DNA of 64,000 nt from Panorpa germanica (Eukaryota > Arthropoda > Insecta > Mecoptera > Panorpidae), in assembly GCA_963678705.1 (NCBI GenBank), contig OY783210.1:15625331-15689330 (forward strand). Reading direction: 5' to 3'. A program made the translations under genes and the position numbers. Positions 48,695-61,349 of the stretch are shown here, piece by piece. The notes below the pieces were generated by a model that searched no databases, was not told where the DNA came from, and saw nothing but the letters and a program-made list of their open reading frames with translations. The stretch's first letter is position 1. Each line of letters begins with the position of its first letter.

Positions 48695-49104
48695 TTTTTT
48701 TTTTTTTAATTTGATTTCTATAGATTATACAATCTGTCCCGTTTAGAGGACATTTAGCGATAGGTATGTAAAAATAGTAAAGTGTCTTGCGCGGGGTGTG
48801 CCCAACATTTCAATAAATCCCTTCAATAGATTCTGATTAGCTGGTTAATAGGTCCTGAGGTACTTTCTTTTTTAGTCTGCGTACTACCGAATTATTGGAC
48901 ATTAGACAGCTTGGATGTTCAAGTATTTTCTCTTTGTGTGCTTTAATTCTAAGCACTATTTCTTCATTAGCTATCGGTATATCTAGATTATGATGTATTA
49001 TGTGATTAGGTACAAACCATGGTGCATACGTGACAATCCTTAGCATTTTAGATTGGAATCTTTGGATTATTTCAATATTAGAGGTAGATGCAGTACCTCA
49101 TAGA
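48695..49104 (-). pseudogene. Jockey-like LINE ORF2 C-terminus with poly(A) tail
   Basis: Minus-strand reading: GTASTSNIEIIQRFQSKMLR, IVTYAPWFVPNHIIHHNLDI, then RRLKKKVPQDLLTS and a stop at 48837-48839, a typical Jockey-clade C-terminus. The expected Trp before GTAS is a TGA stop (49098-49100). The 3' UTR ends in a 13-base A run (T at 48695-48707) that directly joins the MITE at 48691. Confidence 0.82.
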
Positions 49105-52100
49105 TATATACTTAACGTAATATTTCTTATCTATCGTTACGTTTTGTTATGTAATAAAGTATAATATAATTCTGTTACATAGTCCTTAAATAAATGCAAA
49201 GGATGTTAAAAATCTTTGTCTATCATATTTATTTAATAAGTTACATTATATAATTTGACATAAAAAGCTTTATTTACATCAAAAATCGAAATTATGTATT
49301 ATATAAGTAAATTTATAAAATATTAGGCTAAAAAAATTTATGCAAAAGGTATTATTTTTTAGGTTAAATAAACCTTTCTCATACGTAACTGTATTTAACG
49401 GGTTATGTGTTAAATGTAGTTTGTTTAACTACATTTTGTGACCTAAACTACACCTCTGTAACTCTTCCAGTCCACCACTAATTAGACAAAGCTACAACAA
49501 AATAGCTTCTACAGTATTTTAAGAGATTCACAGTTTTTACTGTGATGGGTGAGAGACGTACGATTAAAATGTTACCTAATATACAAGGTTTTGTGACCCC
49601 TTTACTGCTTTTCGGAAAATAAATGTACATTTTACAGGATTTAAAGATGGTAAGTAGGTTTCTTTTCAGTAAAGTGTTACATATGTTACATGGTTTACGT
49701 CCAGCATGTATTTAAAAAAGAATTATGCAGTTTACTTGATATATTAAGTTAAAAAGTCATGAAATAGCAACTCTGCATATGACGTAAGCATCAAGTTAAA
49801 CGGTAATTTAATCTCCAACAAAAACTAAACTCAAATACCTTTTAAGTAGTTAATGAAGTTAAAGAATATTTAAACAAAATTATAATTAAACTTAAAATAC
49901 CAATTATGAAACTAATTACATTAATATATAATTAGTGTAGATCTTGTAAGCGTTACATAATGTATTCAATTACGTCGTTCTTAGTGTAAAACTATAGGGA
50001 AGTTTCTTCGAAACTTTTCAACAAGTATTACATCGTGGTGACGTATGAATTGAGACTATGACCCACTCAACTGATTAAATTTACTGAGGCTGGCGTGTCT
50101 CTGTCACAATCAACGAATTATTGGAAAATATATCATTGAAACTCTTGTCAAAGTAACTTTGATACGTACTTTAAAGTTTATTTAATATAAATAAGTTATT
50201 CTGTAGCTAAGAATGTTGTTTAAATGTTTAGTAACCTCTTTTATTGCTATTAGAATCATATAACGTCCTCTCCTTGAATTAATAGAGTCATAAAACATAT
50301 CTTTTAAGTATAAGCAGATATATAAAATGAATATTACACTTTTTCGTAATTTTAGAATTATATCGATGAAAGTTTATACGTTTTTCAGTTATATATTATT
50401 ACTAGATTTCGTTTAAGCATTTATTTTTATTAATTGACAATAATTCGGGTGGACAACTGTCTTACGGTGTAAGTTTTAAGCTTAGAAGCTTACTGTTATC
50501 TAATTCCAAGTTTCATTTTATATCTCTCACATAAAAATTATAACTGAACACAATACTTATGTCAATTTTGATTCAAAGTGAGGTTATGTTTCCTTTAATT
50601 CATTTTTAGGTTATGTAATTCTTTAATATATGATAAACTCTTTAATTAATTAACCAATAACTGTTTAAACGATGACAGAGATATAAATAGAACACCGAGT
50701 AAACTAGAAATCAATTATCTTTATTGAAATATGAGTCCATTGGTTTACAGACGTAAAAGTTAATGGTCTAACCTTAATCAAAAAAAGTTCTAATGGTATC
50801 ACACGAAATCTAACAAGACAGGGAGTGGTGGGAGAAGGACAAGCATGAGTGGAAGGATTGGTGAATGATAGGGTTGTGAATACTGAGAAATAGCTTAGTA
50901 ATATTTAGAAAAGCGATAAAACAGGAAGACATATACAAAAATATTATAGTAAAAGTCGTAATTTTGGAAAAACTGGAAAAAAGTGAGCCCTTTTTTGCTG
51001 TATTACTTTTAATTCGTAAAAGATAGAAAGTTGAAATTTTGCATGTGTATTAAGGTATTTAATGCTGACGTTTCTCAAAAATTATAAATTAAAAAAATTG
51101 AAAAAGGGGGGGTTGAAGAAATTCGAGGGCCCGGTAGGGAACTTTGGAGAAAGTTCATATTTTGGATTCTAGAATAATTAAGTATATTATTAATAAAAAA
51201 AAATTCAAAATTTTATTTGGGGGCACAGAGGCAGTATTTGCCGAGAGTAAAAATTGTGCTAAAAAGTTGAAATTTTGTATATAGGCTAACTTATTTGCGA
51301 ATCGAAAAAAAAAATCCCAAATTTTGAAAAAAAGTTGGTCAGAACGCATAAATTGAAAATATTTTTTATTTTGATAAATTGAAAAATTATTTTATTATTG
51401 TGCGAGTTTATTATTTCAATTTAAAAATAGAATTAAATATGAAATGTAATTACGAATTATTTTATTTGATTCAAATCATACACGCCAAAAGACGTCGCTT
51501 TGCGACGGGGGTAAACTTTGTGATAAATAAAAGTGGAACAATACAAAGCAAAATTTATAAGAAATATATACATTTTATTTAAGCTAAATTAGTAAGCTAA
51601 ACTTACAAATGTATTTCATCAATTTAACAACACTATCTTAACAGTTTTCTTCATTCTCTTGTAACACTTATGTGGAAACTTACTTATGTGATTAAGCCAA
51701 TAACAAAGCTTTCACAAAGTAATGTAAATTGCCTCCTACAAGTTACTAGCAAATTCGTAGCTTGAAAGCTTTTCGCATTTAGTCTTGTAAATCAATACCA
51801 TGTTTAATACAATAGATTTATAACCGAATCATTCGCTTCCATTGCCTTGTCAAGCCATTAACGGATTGAATACTGGACCATCAGGTTCAGGTGCAGGTAT
51901 CAATGGGTGGAATGGGTGGGGGGTGGTACAGTGACTGCATTGTGTTCAATACAGATGAACATGCGTTCACTAAATGATTGAAGCACATTGTTCAACTGAA
52001 TTGGACATGGAGTCGTTAAATATGTCAATAAAACACTTGTCTGCTATTGGCAGATTGTCAGATGGGAATAAAATTTCATTTGTGTAGGTGGCTCTCACGT

Positions 52101-52369
52101 AACTCTAAGCGTAACGCAAATTTAACGTAATTAATAGAACTCAGGCTCTGTTGCATGACAAAGAAACAAGATATTCTTCTCTACACTTTATATGATTTGT
52201 ATATAATAAAATTGTATACGTATACGTTTTCAACAAACAAATACAACTACTTGTGCATAATATAGCTATAGTTGGTGGGCAAGTGGGCAAGTGGGCAAGA
52301 AAGGGAACAGATGGATGGCAGAAATAATTAGAAGAAGGAAGACTGAAGCTTTTTAAATCTTTTTAAGGC
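49105..52369. other. intergenic, no gene recognised
   Basis: AT-rich. 51270-51330 resembles 9370-9420. A G-rich patch lies at 51895-51930. Short open frames at 51155-51349 and 51379-51582 have no recognisable features. Confidence 0.35.
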
Positions 52370-52480
52370 AGAAGAATGTAATGCCGAAAGTGAAGGGAAG
52401 AGGTGGATGGTGGAGATAGAGAAAAAAACAACTAGGAAGAGAAGGAATGGCAGAGTAGAAACAGGAGGGGCAGTAGCAGT
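52370..52480 (+). repeat. purine-rich repeat copy
   Basis: GTGAAGGGAAGAGGTGGATG then GTGGAGATAGAG is the inverse of the block at about 20375-20410 and of 130-160. It is preceded by a short tandem (GTGGGCAA three times at 52275-52300). Confidence 0.45.
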
Positions 52481-52668
52481 TTTGTTTTTATTTTTATAAG
52501 GAATTTTATATATTTTTTTTTCGTTTGAAAAAAATGAGAATGCTTAGATTTAATAAGGATCAAAATTGAATTAAGCACAATGACATGTATATAAATGAGT
52601 TAAGGCACGAGAATGTAGTGCCAAATGGCAAAAACATTAAAAAATAAAATAATAATAATATATAGCTA

Positions 52669-52882
52669 TAGTTCAAATTACGAGAGTTCGGCGGCGACTC
52701 ATACTTAAAACAAGTTGTGGGGTATAAACTGCAGGTATAACTAAAAAGCACTGACTCACTTATTTTTCTATAATGTATATAGAAACGAATAAGATAAAAT
52801 TCAATATCGTATTTTAGATTTATACGGCTCTTATAACCTCTTTTAAAAATAAGTCGCCGCCAAACTATCGTGATTTGGACTA
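52669..52882. mobile_element. palindromic MITE (GAGTTCGGCGGCGA family), full copy
   Basis: Arms TTCAAATTACGAGAGTTCGG and CAAACTATCGTGATTTGGAC, 214 bp, flanked by TA on each side. The body is inverted relative to 48478-48691. The long minus-strand open frame crossing it is not a gene. Confidence 0.8.
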
Positions 52883-54179
52883 TATATCTCTTACTATATA
52901 CATGCTTTGACTCGACTACATTCGGTTCTGTTCGGATTACGTCGGGTGTCAGGCATATAATATTATCGAGACGTTTCGTATGAAGCAGTGAAGTCTGAAC
53001 GAGCTTGTTTATCATTGAACTTCAATGATTTGCATTGAATAGACTTCAAATGGGTTTGGTTTCTGTTTGTTGGCCTTCTGTGTTGTTGTTCTTTTGGTTA
53101 CCAGTGGTATCTCCTCAGTATCATCTACATCAAGTATTTAATATGATAATCCGATGAAATACTGCATCAATTGTTATTCCTAAATATATTTAACAGTGTG
53201 CCAAATATTTGAAGTTTTACACAAACAGTGTTGCACACCGGAATACCGACGCGTGTGTAAATAATGGTTGGAAAAATGCTTTTAATGCTTAGGTTAAGGC
53301 TGTACTGCGAAAAGAATTTTACAGTGTAGTAATAACCTACATTTCGAACGCACACCACTCTACAACATGACTTCACAGTATCGTATTTATTTTCACTTGA
53401 CTGAAAGAGGTTTTGATTTGAATGGACAATTTCCAAATATAGATGATTTTCGGAAGAAGAAGATGTTTCTTAGATGTCTTGAACATGCTGAGGGAGCAGT
53501 GTTATCAAAGAGACATTCTCAGAATTCGAGTCAAAGCCACTGGTTTCGTCGAACTATGTTTCTCGTTTAAGGATTTCAAATTTAAAAATAGTAATAATTA
53601 CTAAAGTAACGAATTCAAAAGAGAAGACGATGATAAAGTTTTTTGAAGACAAATGAAACGCTAGAACATATGAAAATAGAATTTGAAATATAGACAGGAA
53701 AACAGAAATAAAGGAGAAACGTACACGGAATTACGTACAAGACGCAATGAAGGAAGGAGAGGTGTAGGAAGAACGAAATAAGAAGAGATAGAATGCAGGA
53801 AGATACAAACAAACCATAGGAAGACACCGAGGTTTAATAGAATAAAGTACTATAGCTATATTTTAAAGTTATCTTTAAATTATGTTAAAGTACCGTATTT
53901 TGAAATATAATAGAGATTGAACCTTTCAAATGCAAGAGGAATTATAATTAATAGATGTTTTGAAAATTGTCTAGTACATCATTAAAGCAGCCATCTGTAT
54001 GTGTTTCAAACACTCGACAATTTTTTCCAATTTGGCAAACAAAATTAGAATTGATTGGAGCACATAAAAACTCATTTCATAAAATCGAATAAAAAACCAC
54101 TTCGATTAAACAATATTTCAAAATTAATTACGTCGTTAAAATTCTCGTACTTTGATTACAATTGTTTGTGTTTTCATTT
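52883..54179. other. intergenic, no gene supported
   Basis: A small ATG-initiated open frame at 53367-53570 (67 codons) has ordinary amino-acid composition but no recognisable family, no splice support and a purine-rich 3' flank. It is left unassigned. Confidence 0.25.
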
Positions 54180-54184
54180 TATTT

Positions 54185-54510
54185 GGAAGGTCCTGCGCAG
54201 AGGGAGTCCTTGCCTTTGTCCTTTTCCCGTCTATCTCTCTTGTTGTGATGGTAACGGTCTTCGGCGTCGGGCCGTGCGTCGAAGTATTTCAACACAAGAG
54301 TGGGGGGCGTTGATTTTAAGCTAGGTCCAGGGCAGTTCGTCTCACGATCTGCTGAAGAACGGTTGCCACTATCAAACGGTCTTCATAATACCACCGTCGC
54401 GACGTTGAGGACGGCTCTATGTGGTAGACGTCGCGACGAACAAGATGTAAACAACGCGGGGTTCAGTTACGTTGATAAACAACTTAAAATGTGTGCGCTA
54501 CATTAAATGT
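54185..54510 (+). other. GC-richer island, identity unknown
   Basis: Contrasts with the AT-rich surroundings and contains CGTCGCGACG palindromes at about 54396 and 54430. Two overlapping short frames cross it without recognisable motifs. Possible promoter/first exon of an unseen gene or a foreign insert. Confidence 0.2.
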
Positions 54511-56300
54511 TGCATTATTTTATACTTATTGTTGATAGATTAATATTTAAACTAATAAGAAATTATAAATGCTTTTGTTGATTTTTATTTAACTGAATTT
54601 TATTTATAAAATATGTATTTATTTATCAATTATTTATTATTTTAATTACTCTGTTTAACAGGAAATGAACGTAAGTAATTTATAAATAATTTGGAATGTT
54701 TTAAACATTAATTATGAATATAACACCTGGTATTATTAATTAACTAAGTATCTAAGTTTAATATCATAATGGGCTGATAATTAAGAACAGTAAACTGAGT
54801 ATTATAATTAAAATAAGTAAAAACTATGTTAATTTATTTAACCTATGTAAAAAAATTAATTAAAATCTGCAAAATAATAGAATTTAACATTTTGTTCTCG
54901 CTAAACATAACTTTGCATATTTTAGTAAAATTTAATTATTTTAATCTTCATTTATTTTAATTATTATTATTGTATATTATATTAAAGAATATTGCAGTTT
55001 ATATAAAAGTTTCATGTAATATTTTAGTGTTACTTATGTAAACATTATATACAATTTTTATGTAATATTATCATTAAAATTAATCTTTCAGTCTACACTC
55101 GCTAAATACATTTACGTGTATTTAAGATTTATCTATGATAACAATTGTTACCTAATATATAACGTTTTGTCATTAATTTTACTAATTTTTACGAATTACT
55201 TTTTATGAAATATAAAATCTAGAGCAGCACTTTAAATTTTACGATTAAATTTTTTTAGAACATTACTAGTTTTCGTTTGAGTAAAATTATACATGAATAT
55301 AATATAACAAATATATTTTATGTTCTACGGGTTATATTAAAAGCTTAATATTTTACATTTCTAACAATATATAGTTATTATAAAAATATTAAGAAGATGA
55401 TATTTAAAATACATATGAGAATATTACAGAGTTCGTACAATATGAGAATATTTCGATTTCACTTGTGTTATATGCACCGACAACAAGACTAAGGTAAGCT
55501 AAATAAAGTTTATTTATTTAGTGCTTTAAAACACAAGAGATATTTCTATACAACAAATATACAAAAGCAAATATTTTTCGGTTCTTTTTTGCGTCGTGTT
55601 ATAACAATATTTAGAAATTTTTATGTGGGTATAAATATGTATTGATATATACATACACTTATACAATATATATAAAATACATAAAATATTTGGATAAAAT
55701 GAGTTTATAAAATATCCTTTTGTTCAGAATTGATGTGAGTCTGCGAGTATACCATAAAAACAATATTTATTAAACAGTTGGGTACGTGCACAAAATTTAT
55801 ACGATGAAATAATATTATAGCGAAATATGTACTCTATATAAAGTAACATATATAACTCTATCTCTTTCTTTCATATAAATTTAGAAAGAGACAACATTTT
55901 GTAATTATAATTACTAAATAATGAAGTCTTTGTAAGAGTATATTGATTAGCAAATTTTCAATTAATATTTAAATAATATAATCTTATTAAATTTAAATTA
56001 ATTAAAAACTTTGTTGAATTTGGTGAAGATAAAATTAACAAAGACGCTTTTTTATTTTAGAAAGGAATTGCTAATTAGGTTTTATTTAATTAAGTAATAA
56101 GGATAGTCAACATAGCGCTGCTCCTTTGCATTTGTAAATTTTTTTAAATCTAAATATACTTTTAATACTTCTAGTCAAGAGAGTGATAAAAATATACAAC
56201 AATTTATATTTTAATTTTATTGTACTTGGCTGTTTCATTTGGAAATTTGCATTGACACGATAAATGATAACGCAACAATTCTTGAATCAATTGAAATCGT
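54511..56300. other. very AT-rich intergenic
   Basis: No coding signal. Contains one copy of the GTGTTATATGCACCGACAAC motif at 55465-55484. Confidence 0.35.
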
Positions 56301-56703
56301 AATTCCCACTCACTGTTTTGATATTTAATTTACTGTTTTTATTTAATATTGTAATCTAGATTTCAGGTTTTCGTTTAAGCATTTCTTTTCACATTTGTGT
56401 GTTTATTCTAAGTTTAGTTAATTTAGTTGGTGCGTATGCATCGTTAGTAATATAAATTTTGACAGCTCGACAAAATTGTATGTGATGTAATTAAAATTGA
56501 TATTTTTAATTTATATTTTTTAAAAACTGACATTAAACTTAAAAGTAAATCCTAGTGCATTTTGACAGATTCTGGAGGTTATAATATAACATAGTATTTC
56601 TTAACGTAATATTTTTAATTTAAAATATTGGACCTTGTAAGGTTCTAAAGAAAACTAAGAAAACTTAAAAAATAAATTAAATTATAAATGGTACTGTGAA
56701 TGA
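56301..56703 (+). mobile_element. CATTCCCACTCACTG-family element, truncated copy
   Basis: Starts ATTCCCACTCACTGTTTTGA and matches the reverse complement of 60838-61349 until GGTACTGTGAATGA, after which the far terminus is absent. Confidence 0.65.
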
Positions 56704-57632
56704 ATGTTGCGTGTATTTTTTTAGATAGTTTTTGGAATAGAATCGCTTCACTTCTGTAACGCGTAATAGCATCACAAGTTTAACCTAGAATTTGTAGGTT
56801 ATACACATATAGATTTTGCTCTCAGTTTCTTTAAATATTTCATTAACTACCAGTACTTTAAAATTGTAATTTCCTTTTAAACTAAAATGAATTTTATTAG
56901 CATTAAATCCCTTAATTTAAATTTCGTATTAAATAAAACATTGACCGTATAGTAAGTCCGTGAAACCATCCGCCAGGGGTCTCCACTTGACTTGACAAAG
57001 TGTCAAGGCTCTTGTATCAATTCTATTATCATTTAAAGTGAAATGTGTTGGCGTTCATCAATTTATTACAGCATCTAGAAAAATTATATTATAAAAAGAA
57101 AAATCCTCTCGAAAATAGGATCAATAAAAGTCCTATTTCCATTATAATATCGTACACAACGATTCATCATTTATAGATAGGCCGTTCAATTCTACAAGTC
57201 ATAATTTTACCCCTTTGTGTCATTCAGTGGTGTGATATAGGTAAGGGGTTGATGACAGTGAGAGGCGAAGGAGTGTGGATGTACTATTTCGTTATATATC
57301 ATCCCTCTGGGAATACACTTTATACAATGTTTTAGGGTGGTTGGGTGAATCGACTGCGATTGACAGTTTTATGGTTGCCCCGAAGACCTTTTGCCCTCCA
57401 GTTTTTCTAGTACAATAGATTGTTACCCCTGAATCTGAATCTAGATCTACAACTTGAGATATGGTACGTATACTATAGACTACCCCTTTTTTTACAATTC
57501 GTGCTCGTCATACTAAATGTAGCCAATGGAATTTAGTTTCATGTTATACCTTTTCTTTGAAATAAAATCGAGACAAATATCTTATAAAGGTGAAAATATT
57601 TGGTTTAAGTGTAAGGGGAACATATATCTATC

Positions 57633-57635
<3 letters not shown>

Positions 57636-57700
<65 letters not shown>
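57636..57700. repeat. (TA)n microsatellite
   Basis: About 65 bases of TA repeat, read as Tyr-Ile repeats in a spurious frame. Confidence 0.95.
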
Positions 57701-57702
<2 letters not shown>

Positions 57703-57770
57703 TGTGAAAGAGGTACTACCTTAAGACCTGCAAAACAATACCTTCTTTTACGCTTGAATATAAACTGATA

Positions 57771-57877
57771 TAGTTGAAATTACTGAGTTCGGCGCTTAAG
57801 TCTCATGCTTAAAGCAAGTTGTGCCGTATAAATCTAACCTCTTTTAAGTATGAGTCGAACTTCCGTAACTTGAATTA
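57771..57877. mobile_element. palindromic MITE family, internally deleted copy
   Basis: Both diverged arms remain (TAGTTGAAATTACTGAGTTC and CTTCCGTAACTTGAATTA) around a shortened centre that keeps CTTAAAGCAAGTTGTG and AACCTCTTTTAAGTATGAGT. About 107 bp. Confidence 0.65.
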
Positions 57878-59312
57878 TATTTAATATTTATATTAGGTAT
57901 CTAATCGTGCTGTGGACTTGATATCTTACTAATATACTCGTACACACTTTTAAACCATTTTTGCGCGCGTCATCGGCAGTTCTGTCACAGGCTTACGATT
58001 GATTAGGCTTGTGTTATATGCACCGACAACGATTCAGTAAAAACAAACCAAGCAGTATATAAAGTATAACTAAGATTAAATGGTCATGAGATTAAATGAA
58101 GTCGCTACATCCATTGCTGCATAATTTGCGACCTTTTCTTTAATATATTTCATTAAAATAATAAGAAAACTATTATTTTTCTTATAATTTTAATATTATT
58201 GGTTAACATCTATTAATGAGTAAAGGAGATGCATTTATGTATGCGTGTGGGAATACATGAGACAGGTATACTATATTAATATTTAGAGCTTTTACTAACT
58301 ACCGTTATGTATGCGAGAACAACTCGAACCCGTATCATAAGAGACATTTTTTAGACTAAGAATGTAGAGATGTAATGACATTTAAATTTTAAAATCAGAA
58401 AGTTATATTTGTACCAAGCTCGGTATATGAGGGCGAAATACTTGATTAAAGTAACCTATGTTTTAATATTTTAAATTGTTAAGGTTTAAATAACATAAGC
58501 TAATTTGGAGCAGTATTGATTTAATTACATATTTGTCAAAAAAAAAGAAATCATAATTACGATCGCAAATAACTTGACGAGCTTCTTAGATCTTGAAAAA
58601 GAAATTCTCTCCAACATTTAATAAGTTAATTAACCTTAATTTCATATAATTAATAACTAATTTTAATTGAAATGTAATTAATAGAACAGTTTTATATGAA
58701 TTACCTTAATAGCTCTACCCATCTTACTTTGATAAAATATTTAACCTACGTGAAACGTAACTCGCACTAAAGCATTACCATTACGAGGATATAATTACAT
58801 TAAGCAGTAATATGATCATTTATATTCTACACGCGGATTAAACACTAATAAGTTCTATGGAAAATTGAAAACTGAGTGGCAATTACTCTCCCAGGAACAT
58901 AGGAACATTCCGAGCAAGACGCCTCCACTCGTCTGAAGTCGGCGCAGGATATTTTTTATGTCTTAATCTTATAATGTGAACCGTAACTGATGCTTCTAAG
59001 TTATAGCTGTATGAAAGCAGTGTAGGATAGAGAAGGAAGATAGATAAATTAAAATGAAGAAAAGAAAAAGAAAGTAGAAGAAATATCTTGCTATGAAAGT
59101 AGAGTAGTGAATTATGTACATGGACTTTTGGATATATATTTTGTCTACATTGTGACATTTGGAAGTATTTTTGGCTGCAATGGTTAGTGCTTTTAATGGA
59201 TATTGTGCATTAAAGCTTTCAGAGTAAACAAGCTACGGGTTCGTTACTCGTTGAAGTAATCTAAAACTGAGCTAAGCTGTAAAGTAATCTAAACGAAGTT
59301 GGTTGATTACGA

Positions 59313-59870
59313 TTGGAATATAAAGGTTTTCTTACATTATTACAAATTATTGAATATAATTATATTAAAAACAATATAGAAGTAATAGGAAATAGATTAC
59401 CAGATGTTATCAACGAACATGACTTCCCAAATTGGGTTAATGAAAAAGAGACAAATAGTGCAAGGCAAGAAGCTGAAGCGGTAAATATTATTGACGAAGA
59501 AAAAGATATATTTAAAATACCAGGCCCAAGAATAGAAAATAAAAGGAAAAAGAATGAGAACACGACAACTGAAATAAGAATTACCAAGTCAGATAATGAG
59601 GATGAAAGCTCGGATTCAAACATGGTATTGGGAAAAGAAATATCAGGCAATGACATTATCAAAAAATATACGAAACAGAAATATAAGAAAACAGAAAGAG
59701 TTACTAGAGCAACGGAAAAAAGTAATTAATAAAGGGAAAAATAAGAATTTATAAAAGAAATAGATATAATTAAATTGAAATTGTAAAATAAAATATATAT
59801 AAATGTATAGTGTATATTTATTTAAGTGCTAATAACTATTGAAATAAAAATTAAAGTAAAATGTCTTTGA
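59313..59870 (+). pseudogene. 5'-truncated acidic ORF fragment of a dispersed repeat
   Basis: A 139-codon open frame (59313-59729) begins at TTG after an in-frame TGA, and its first true ATG is only near 59621. The product is rich in Glu, Asp, Lys and Asn (NRLPDVINEHDFPNWVNEKE, then a Lys/Glu-rich end) and its last part recurs at 532-595. It is followed by an AT-rich tail with AATAAA-like sequence. Likely the C-terminus of a retroelement protein; family unknown. Confidence 0.45.
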
Positions 59871-60329
59871 AGTTGGACTTGAAAAGTCCTCTGGTCTTTT
59901 TCTTATATCCTGTTAGAATGGGCTGTATTTATTGTAATCACAATCTTCACTCATCGCATCATTTGTAAACTCAGTAATATTTAATTGTTCAACACCGAAA
60001 TATTATAAAACATCATATTTATTATATTTAAAATAATACAATAAATATCAAGTCATAAGAAAACGTTATCTACACAATCTTGCGACGTATTACAAGCTCC
60101 ACCGTCTAATACTATTTTAAATAGCACAAGCGTTAATATTTTGCTCGAATTCCTAAAATACACTTCTTTTCTACTGTCCAATATGAAGATTTATATTAAA
60201 CTTATAATTTAGATCAATATTTATATAGATTAGAATATCACTTTAATGAAAAACGCACAATGTATTTTATTCATTTCGACCCTAACATTATAATCTTCGA
60301 CTACAACTGACTTATATTTATAACATCCA

Positions 60330-60600
60330 TTTGCTTTGTATTGTTTCAATTTTGAACGCTCGAGGTACTCCAGTCCAAAAAGCACCGATGTGTCTCAATA
60401 TGTCAGAGAGTAAATTTATTGTCCAGTCCTTTCGAACCGTGTCCTACAAACCCTTGACCCCTTGGTTCATTGCTCGTAGCTTGTATCCCCAACCCGTAGC
60501 CCATACAACGTAGCCATTGTATCCGCAGTACAGTGTTTCGTAGAGGCGTAGAACATTGTTACAACACGTAGCAGAACAGGTTCAGTGACAGAAATGCGAA
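60330..60600 (+). other. moderately GC-richer stretch, unassigned
   Basis: A 60-codon open frame at 60331-60513 lacks any recognisable motif; no splice or repeat evidence clarifies it. Confidence 0.15.
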
Positions 60601-60837
60601 TTGAATAATAATGTTTAAATTACGTAAAATAAAATCGTTATCCTATTAAAAGTTATTTACTTTAGGTATATAATGACAAGTTGTTTATCACGGGTAATGG
60701 CATTTAATTAGTTAAGTACATATCAAATTAAACAACAGTATGTTTCACATAAATGAGGCTTCGATACCATTAAAATTTCCAGCATAGTCCACTAAACACA
60801 GAAATGGGTTTTACCTTAAATCAATTTTATATTTTTC

Positions 60838-61349
60838 TTAAGTATCATTCCCACTCACTGTTTTAATTTAATTTTATATTTTGTATTTACTTTAAATTGT
60901 TTAGTATACGCGTAGTCATTCACAGTACCATTTTTAACTTAATTTATTTTTTAGTTTTTTTAGAACCTTACAGGGTCCAACGTTTTAAATTAAAAATATT
61001 AAATTAAGAAAAACTTTATTATATTATAAACTCCAAAATGTGACGATCTTTCAAAATGCAGTAGGATTTACTTTAAAAAAAGTTTAATGTTAATTTTCGA
61101 AAAATATAGAAGTGAAAACAATTTCTATTACTAATTGTTATTAAAAATAACAATTTTAATTATTTCACATACAATTTTGTCAAAATTTATATTACTAACG
61201 ATGCATACGCACCAACTAAATTAACTAAACTTAAATTAAAACACAAATATGAAAAGGAATGCTTAAACGAGGACCTGAAATCTAGATTACAATATTAAAT
61301 AAAAACAGTAAATTAAATATCAAAACAGTGAGTGGGAATGAGGCTTTAA
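60838..61349 (-). mobile_element. CATTCCCACTCACTG-family element, complete copy
   Basis: Inverted ends CATTCCCACTCACTGTTTT (60846) and AAAACAGTGAGTGGGAATG (to 61340), with TTAA at 60838-60841 and 61346-61349. The TTAA pair suggests piggyBac-type insertion, but the spacing to the inverted repeat differs by one base. Non-coding. Confidence 0.65.

Noticed and set aside
52560-53015. 151-codon minus-strand frame, the longest in the track
   Set aside because: It crosses the palindromic MITE at 52669-52882 from end to end; the MITE copy at 48478 does not preserve the reading.
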